From: Bacteroidales bacterium
Lineage (GTDB): Bacteria > Bacteroidota > Bacteroidia > Bacteroidales > Marinilabiliaceae
NCBI GenBank assembly: GCA_900766825.1
Contig: CAAFWU010000056.1
Location: 1 to 64,000, forward strand
Direction: 5' to 3'
Length of the DNA stretch: 64,000 nucleotides
Shown: positions 61,001 through 64,000 of the stretch, piece after piece
Layout of the letters: every line of letters begins with the position of its first letter
How positions within the stretch are numbered: position 1 is the first letter of the stretch
Program-made: the position numbers and the translations under genes
The notes under the pieces: model-generated
The model's database searches: none
The model's input: the letters and a program-made list of their open reading frames with translations, nothing else
What the model was told of the DNA's origin: nothing

Positions 61001-61341
61001 TCCGAAACAACGAGGTGCTGGTCTATCCTGGTCAGCGAAACTCCATTGGTGCCAACATGAGTTTCGATACTCAGGTCAAGACGGTTGTCTTCAAGAGTCA
61101 AGACATCAAGTGCCAGCCAGGCGATATGATGTACCTCTTCTCCGATGGCTATATGGACCAATTCGGCGGTCCCGAGCAAAAGAAGTTCAAGGTCAGACGA
61201 TTCAAGAACCTGCTGCTGAACGTGCATAAGTTGCCTGCCGCCGACCAACGCATCCTGCTCAACCAAAAACTCGAGGATTGGATGGGACCTTTGGAGCAGA
61301 CCGACGACATATCCATCATTGGATTCGAGCCTTGGGCTTAA
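58051..61341 (+). CDS. Two-component-type beta-propeller sensor with SpoIIE-like PP2C phosphatase output
   Basis: Starting at ATG 58051, just before a signal/anchor sequence (LSSIIISFFLTFFTLLPSPI), the protein has 1096 residues. Next come Reg_prop propeller repeats, e.g. GLTSNSVNVVFRDNDGLLWV, DLYEDDNGVLWVATNNNGVL and ISDNNGILWVSTSSGIAYV. A Y_Y_Y-type domain (YKLDNNEWVNLRHNHEILFS) precedes one membrane span (PAIICYGIIIMTVLWLILNM). After a coiled coil comes a SpoIIE/PP2C phosphatase: SADCTGHGVPGAFISILG, NDGMDITICVVD, LFSDGYMDQFGG and TDDISIIGFEP. It senses a periplasmic ligand and controls Ser/Thr dephosphorylation instead of the usual His-Asp relay. No target gene is seen nearby. Confidence 0.88.
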   Translation: MLLNFVCSIPSCLSSIIISFFLTFFTLLPSPILAQAWQASETSKQTFAGEMTVCNYSQFGTDQGLTSNSVNVVFRDNDGLLWVGTEDGLNSYDGYSLNRYLPNNSDSTFISGKQVFEISQFAQDLIMLSLGDGGLNLYDKKHRTFQQIDLGDFFSDRTVSNSCFGLCRVSSEICAVFPEGVIKRDLITGRTKRIDMPKKMTKTGVKWGRIKMSIMPGESGMVAMMTGTKSVSIMDVKYETVKETSFPYMYIYDICPLDADRLLLATQDGIFSFNIHTGDYKQLDLLRNELVYAITRNTEGNYWIAYGGNKLLKWMPSFQQYMTVSNSYQLMHPRTRVNDLYEDDNGVLWVATNNNGVLKIDTKLPKIFTRRLDVDLPINYHNLDISAAIDGEVWLACGTCGFVRVDMDKGQTEVVKVPHNNVTSIRARQNGIVLVGTTKGLWTYNTKSKALDELTISDQYVDSAGRVMVRSIDEDCLGNIWLATQLGLYRYNGVKFERAEVASEAAEVFNCIMEDSDGKLWAGSCSGSWVKDVNSNSFRRIGKVWKGKNEDGILCIAECADKIFMGTTEGLMVYDRQTALEINDPVKESFSNKMIYSLISDNNGILWVSTSSGIAYVDINYGSVFNFGKSDGLYYEGNECRKFAMCNDHIYFGQAAAINFIDTRSIVFNTRMPKTYVSSITYGQSGAEEQMPMRNDSTYEAKFSVNSAMRINVASSDYTATERNQFMYKLDNNEWVNLRHNHEILFSGMLPGTYKLSLRSANSDMTWSYDIKTIYLQLNSPLWASMPAIICYGIIIMTVLWLILNMRFRSINRRMKMAEAEVRSKKIVEEQRNKLAHAINEQKASFGYAKRIQDALMPKVEVAQEHMAKFFVLYRPKEIVSGDFYTFYYRDGKTFVISADCTGHGVPGAFISILGIDHLDNIVMQQKVDDAGEILTRLHAELHESVKKIGSEEFNDGMDITICVVDHDNMTMNFAGAMNDLFLIRNNEVLVYPGQRNSIGANMSFDTQVKTVVFKSQDIKCQPGDMMYLFSDGYMDQFGGPEQKKFKVRRFKNLLLNVHKLPAADQRILLNQKLEDWMGPLEQTDDISIIGFEPWA

Positions 61342-61410
61342 CCTACTAATTAATCTTGCTGGCTTGCGACAATAATTTTTGCAATCAACAATAAACAATC
61401 AGATAAAACG

Positions 61411-61455
61411 CCGATGGTCTCATAGTTGCACCATCAGTAGCCATCGGTAACTTTA
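61411..61455 (+). promoter_or_regulatory. Promoter of waaA overlapped by an inverted repeat
   Basis: TTG (61426-61428), 19 bp, TAACTTTA (61448-61455; one mismatch to TAnnTTTG). CCGATGG (61411-61417) and CCATCGG (61441-61447) flank the -33 element and abut the -7 element, so a repressor site or RNA hairpin is possible. The start codon is at 61473. Confidence 0.5.
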
Positions 61456-61472
61456 CAAAACGAACGAAGGAA

Positions 61473-62744
61473 ATGAAATTAGTTTCGGCGCTATATCTGC
61501 TGGGCGTTTGGTTCTACACCATGTGCCTGCATATAGCATCACTTTTCAACAACAAAGCCAAGTTGCTCTGCAAGGGTCGCAGCGAGACCTGGACGCGACT
61601 CAGCCAAGCTGGCGACCTCACAGGATGTGTGTGGGTTCATGCTGCATCCCTTGGTGAGTTTGAGCAAGGACGCCCTCTGATAGAGAGACTTAAGAAGCAG
61701 AACCCCAATCAAAAGGTAGTGCTCACTTTCTACTCCCCCTCTGGCTACGAGGTGCGCAAGAACTACGCCATGGCCGATGTGGTCTGCTATCTGCCCGCCG
61801 ACACCCCCAGCAATGCCAAGCGTTTGGTCGAGACCATAAAACCCCGTGCTGTTTTCTTCGTCAAGTATGAGTTTTGGCACTTCTTCCTCAGCGCAGTGCG
61901 CAAGAACAATGTGCCCCTCTATGGCGTATCCATGATATTCCGTCCTCAGCAGCCATTCTTCCATTCCTTTGGCGATTGGTTCCGTGCTATGCTGAGGCTC
62001 TTTACCCACATCTATGTACAAGACGAAGCCTCGGGCAAGTTGCTCAGTTCCATCAACGTGACCAACTACAGCGTTGTGGGCGACACCCGCTTCGATCGTG
62101 TTAAGGAGATTGCCCAATCGGCAGCCGAAGTCTCAAGCATAGCCACCTTTGTGGCTGGAGCCGAGCAAGTTGTGGTGGCTGGCAGCACTTGGCCACCCGA
62201 CGAAGACATCCTTGTTCCATTCGTATGCTCCGAGTCTCAAAAGCGAAATTTAAAGATGGTCATTGCCCCCCACGAGATTGCCAAAACTCGTGTCGATGCT
62301 CTCTGTCAGCGCCTCACGGTCCCCTACGTCCGTTTCACCGAACTCGATAAGTTGGGCTCCGACCTCGATAAACGTCTCTCCGAAGCCAAAGTCTTTGTTG
62401 TGGACACCATTGGCATTCTCTCCGCCATCTATCGCTACGGCACCATGACCTATGTTGGCGGAGGCTTTGGCGTTGGCATCCACAACACCCTCGAACCCGC
62501 CATCTACGGCTTGCCAGTTTTCTTCGGTCCCAACCACCAGAGGTTCAAAGAGGCGTGTGACCTCAAAGCTTGCGGAGGTGGATTTACATTTTCCAATGCT
62601 GATGAGTTCAATGTTCTTGTTTCCAAGCTCCTAACAGATGCCGAAGCCCTAAAGGCAGCAGGCAAAGCAGCTGGCGACTACTGCGAAAGCATGCTCGGTG
62701 CCACCGACCGCATAATGCAGGATACGCAGGCTCTTTGGCAATAA
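61473..62744 (+). CDS. waaA: 3-deoxy-D-manno-octulosonic acid (Kdo) transferase
   Basis: A 423-residue GT-B (GT30) glycosyltransferase that adds Kdo to lipid IVA on the cytosolic face of the inner membrane. The N-terminal anchor LVSALYLLGVWFYTMCLHIA is followed by WVHAASLGEFEQGRPLIERL with the catalytic-base Glu, VVLTFYSPSGYEV and PRAVFFVKYEFW. The C-terminal donor domain has PHEI, GGGFGVGIHNTLEPAIYGLP and VFFGPNHQRF, all typical of WaaA. It complements the lpx genes earlier in the window and is followed by a strong terminator. Confidence 0.94.
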   Translation: MKLVSALYLLGVWFYTMCLHIASLFNNKAKLLCKGRSETWTRLSQAGDLTGCVWVHAASLGEFEQGRPLIERLKKQNPNQKVVLTFYSPSGYEVRKNYAMADVVCYLPADTPSNAKRLVETIKPRAVFFVKYEFWHFFLSAVRKNNVPLYGVSMIFRPQQPFFHSFGDWFRAMLRLFTHIYVQDEASGKLLSSINVTNYSVVGDTRFDRVKEIAQSAAEVSSIATFVAGAEQVVVAGSTWPPDEDILVPFVCSESQKRNLKMVIAPHEIAKTRVDALCQRLTVPYVRFTELDKLGSDLDKRLSEAKVFVVDTIGILSAIYRYGTMTYVGGGFGVGIHNTLEPAIYGLPVFFGPNHQRFKEACDLKACGGGFTFSNADEFNVLVSKLLTDAEALKAAGKAAGDYCESMLGATDRIMQDTQALWQ

Positions 62745-62779
62745 CAGAATATAGTATCTAAAGCAACTATAGTTTTGTG

Positions 62780-62817
62780 TTAGGCTGTGAACATTGCTTT
62801 CACAGCCTAATTTTTTT
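62780..62817 (+). terminator. Terminator of waaA
   Basis: TTAGGCTGTGAA (62780-62791) pairs with TTCACAGCCTAA (62799-62810; arm ends adjusted by eye), followed by TTTTTTT. It is 36 bp past waaA. Confidence 0.88.
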
Positions 62818-63189
62818 ATGTCGTTTGACCTGAATTCCCTCCTCAATCCCCTACGAGTTGTTCATTATGCTCAGTCTCTAATCCATTATTCAGAAGAAGT
62901 AATTCAATTAATCTCTAATGCCAAATTAAGCTATCTTAAACTCCCCCTTTACCCGTTCGTCCTATTCAATTCTCTTTGTTCACAATACGTTACATTGAAC
63001 ATTTTTCGTAATTTTGCCTCGCCAACTATTGACTGTTTTTTAACGTTTTTATCACAACAATGAAACATGCAGTTGTGCTTGGCCTAAATCAGACTCCTTT
63101 ATAGCAAACTACTTTCATTTTTCACTGAGACAATAATGAAACAGACCCCAAATAACCTAACACATAAAATTATGCTGGTTAAGCATAGG
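62818..63189 (+). promoter_or_regulatory. Upstream region of the SusD-like gene
   Basis: About 370 bp without a supported gene. TAATTTTG at 63009-63016 matches the TAnnTTTG -7 box, with no well-placed TTG. It would give a leader of about 165 nt before the preferred start at 63190. An open 81-codon frame from 62818 has no family resemblance. No susC lies here. Confidence 0.4.
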
Positions 63190-64000
63190 ATGAAAATACT
63201 ACTTTTGAGCGGCACCTGTTTGCTCGGTGCCCTCAGCCTTTGGCGATGCACGTCTAGTGCCGACGCCCTCCGCCCATGTCAGATGGATGGCTATTTTGCC
63301 GAAGCATTCTCAGTCTGCTCCGACCCCGACAGCCTCTACGCTCTCTGCTACGGCAACGTCATGTCCTGCAGCAACGATATGGGCAGAAACCCAAATAATG
63401 CCGACAAGAGCAACATTGCTGGCACCGACAACCAAACGTCCGACTTCATCCGTAGCCTCTTCAATCTGCAAGAGTTGCCAACCGACGAGGCCATGTGTGC
63501 CTGGAGCGACGTCAATATCGACGCCTTTGTCACCGCCAACCCCCATCACATCTCCACAACATCCATGGGGTTCTATCTCCGCATTGTGCTGGGCATACGC
63601 CTCTGCGACCACTATCTTAACCAATACGCCAATATCGACCCCGACCGTACCGCCGAGGTCCGTCTGCTCCGAGCTTTCTACCACCTCACCCTCCTCGATA
63701 ACTATGGCGACACCCACGGTCAGCTTCTGCCATCTGGCACCTCAGCCTTCGACTTCATCGAGAGCGAGACCCAGAAAGCCTTAAACGTTCTGCCCGAACC
63801 CTTTACCTGCACCGACCGTGTCGAGGCTTATGGCAAAATGAACAAAGGCGTGGCCCGTATGATCTTGGCTCGTCTCTATATCAACGCCCTAACCTACTCT
63901 GGCACCGAACGTTGGGCCGATGCCCTCGCCATGGCACGTGCCCTCATCGACTGCGGTGTCTACTCCCTCAGTCAGGATGGCACAACACTCTTTGCCAACA
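63190..64000 (+). CDS. SusD/RagB-family nutrient-binding lipoprotein (3' end missing)
   Basis: The frame is open from ATG 63136 through the end of the window. The best start is ATG 63190, because MKILLLSGTCLLGALSLWRC is a compact lipoprotein signal peptide ending in Cys. SusD traits follow: RLLRAFYHLTLLDNYGD (the conserved helix after the TPR-like start), KMNKGVARMILARLYINALT and the ERWADALAMARALIDCGVYS helix pair. SusD proteins sit on the outer surface and deliver glycans to a SusC TonB-dependent channel. SusC normally precedes SusD; here the gene upstream is waaA, so this SusD is orphan or its partner lies downstream. Confidence 0.85.
   Translation, partial: MKILLLSGTCLLGALSLWRCTSSADALRPCQMDGYFAEAFSVCSDPDSLYALCYGNVMSCSNDMGRNPNNADKSNIAGTDNQTSDFIRSLFNLQELPTDEAMCAWSDVNIDAFVTANPHHISTTSMGFYLRIVLGIRLCDHYLNQYANIDPDRTAEVRLLRAFYHLTLLDNYGDTHGQLLPSGTSAFDFIESETQKALNVLPEPFTCTDRVEAYGKMNKGVARMILARLYINALTYSGTERWADALAMARALIDCGVYSLSQDGTTLFAN

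Noticed and set aside
62818..63063. 81-codon frame between waaA and the SusD gene
   Set aside because: A+T-rich, no recognisable family, starts directly on the waaA terminator and contains the candidate promoter of the SusD gene.
1..64000. CRISPR arrays, tRNA, rRNA, transposases or integrases
   Set aside because: I looked for regularly spaced repeats, cloverleaf-like segments and recombinase motifs and found none that I could support by eye; a tRNAscan or Infernal run would be decisive for RNA genes.

Overview
The window reads as a chromosomal segment of a Bacteroidota bacterium, most likely order Bacteroidales. Support comes from gene content and order (purM-prfA-pyrF; an HD phosphohydrolase followed by lpxD-lpxC-lpxA; M23 peptidase-dxr), from families typical of the phylum (GldA ABC ATPase, SusD/RagB, GH97, PD40/SPOR protein, two-component-style propeller sensor, AAA-ATPase_like/PD-(D/E)XK proteins, bioG instead of bioH), and from Bacteroidota-type promoters (TTG, about 19-20 bp, TAnnTTTG) ahead of several genes. 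Most genes use C-rich codons and read as vertically inherited core genes. The AAA-ATPase/nuclease genes and their flanks are visibly richer in A+T.

Layout. 1-5666: end of a PD40/SPOR surface protein, a GNAT acetyltransferase, then purM, a small membrane protein, prfA (RF1) and pyrF. 5815-12454: a biotin cluster bioB / bioA-bioF-bioG-bioC with no bioD, followed by a MATE exporter. 12455-17427: a DUF234-type AAA ATPase, an array of alternating inverted repeats, and a three-gene minus-strand set (small membrane protein, DnaJ-type zinc-finger membrane protein, Sel1/TPR-like protein). 17679-21333: DUF3737, MalY/PatB-type lyase, CysQ, then a decayed DUF3791/DUF3990 toxin-like locus. 21378-31263 (minus strand): gldA-korA-korB, a secreted papain-like peptidase operon, and cysE with a MoeB/ThiF-like E1 enzyme. 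31479-36839: a DASS dicarboxylate transporter and two AAA-ATPase/PD-(D/E)XK paralogues. 37085-45733: RNase HI, a long TPR protein, HD phosphohydrolase, lipid A genes lpxD-lpxC-lpxA and a membrane-associated protein. 45808-53400: a broken DUF1016 nuclease gene, GH97, aroA, aroB, a membrane protein, rhamnose mutarotase and a MORN-repeat protein. 53517-64000: M23 peptidase, dxr, a third AAA-ATPase/nuclease paralogue, a propeller sensor with SpoIIE phosphatase output, waaA, and the start of a SusD-like lipoprotein.

How the genes fit together. The envelope theme is strong: lpxD/lpxC/lpxA and waaA make the lipid A-Kdo core, the M23 peptidase remodels peptidoglycan, and PD40, SusD and GH97 proteins work at the surface or in the periplasm. 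CysE, CysQ and the MalY-type lyase belong to sulfur metabolism, and the MoeB-like enzyme beside cysE may link it to sulfur-carrier activation. KorAB supplies 2-oxoglutarate:ferredoxin chemistry typical of anaerobes.

The points most worth a second look are: two nearly collinear AAA/PD-(D/E)XK paralogues with conserved leaders at identical spacing; LpxC not fused to FabZ; the zinc-finger/Sel1 membrane operon; the peptidase operon; the propeller-SpoIIE sensor; the truncated DUF3990 toxin remnant between two DUF3791 genes; and the SusD gene without an upstream SusC. I saw no rRNA, tRNA, CRISPR array or transposase. Coordinates of starts and all domain assignments are by eye, without database searches.
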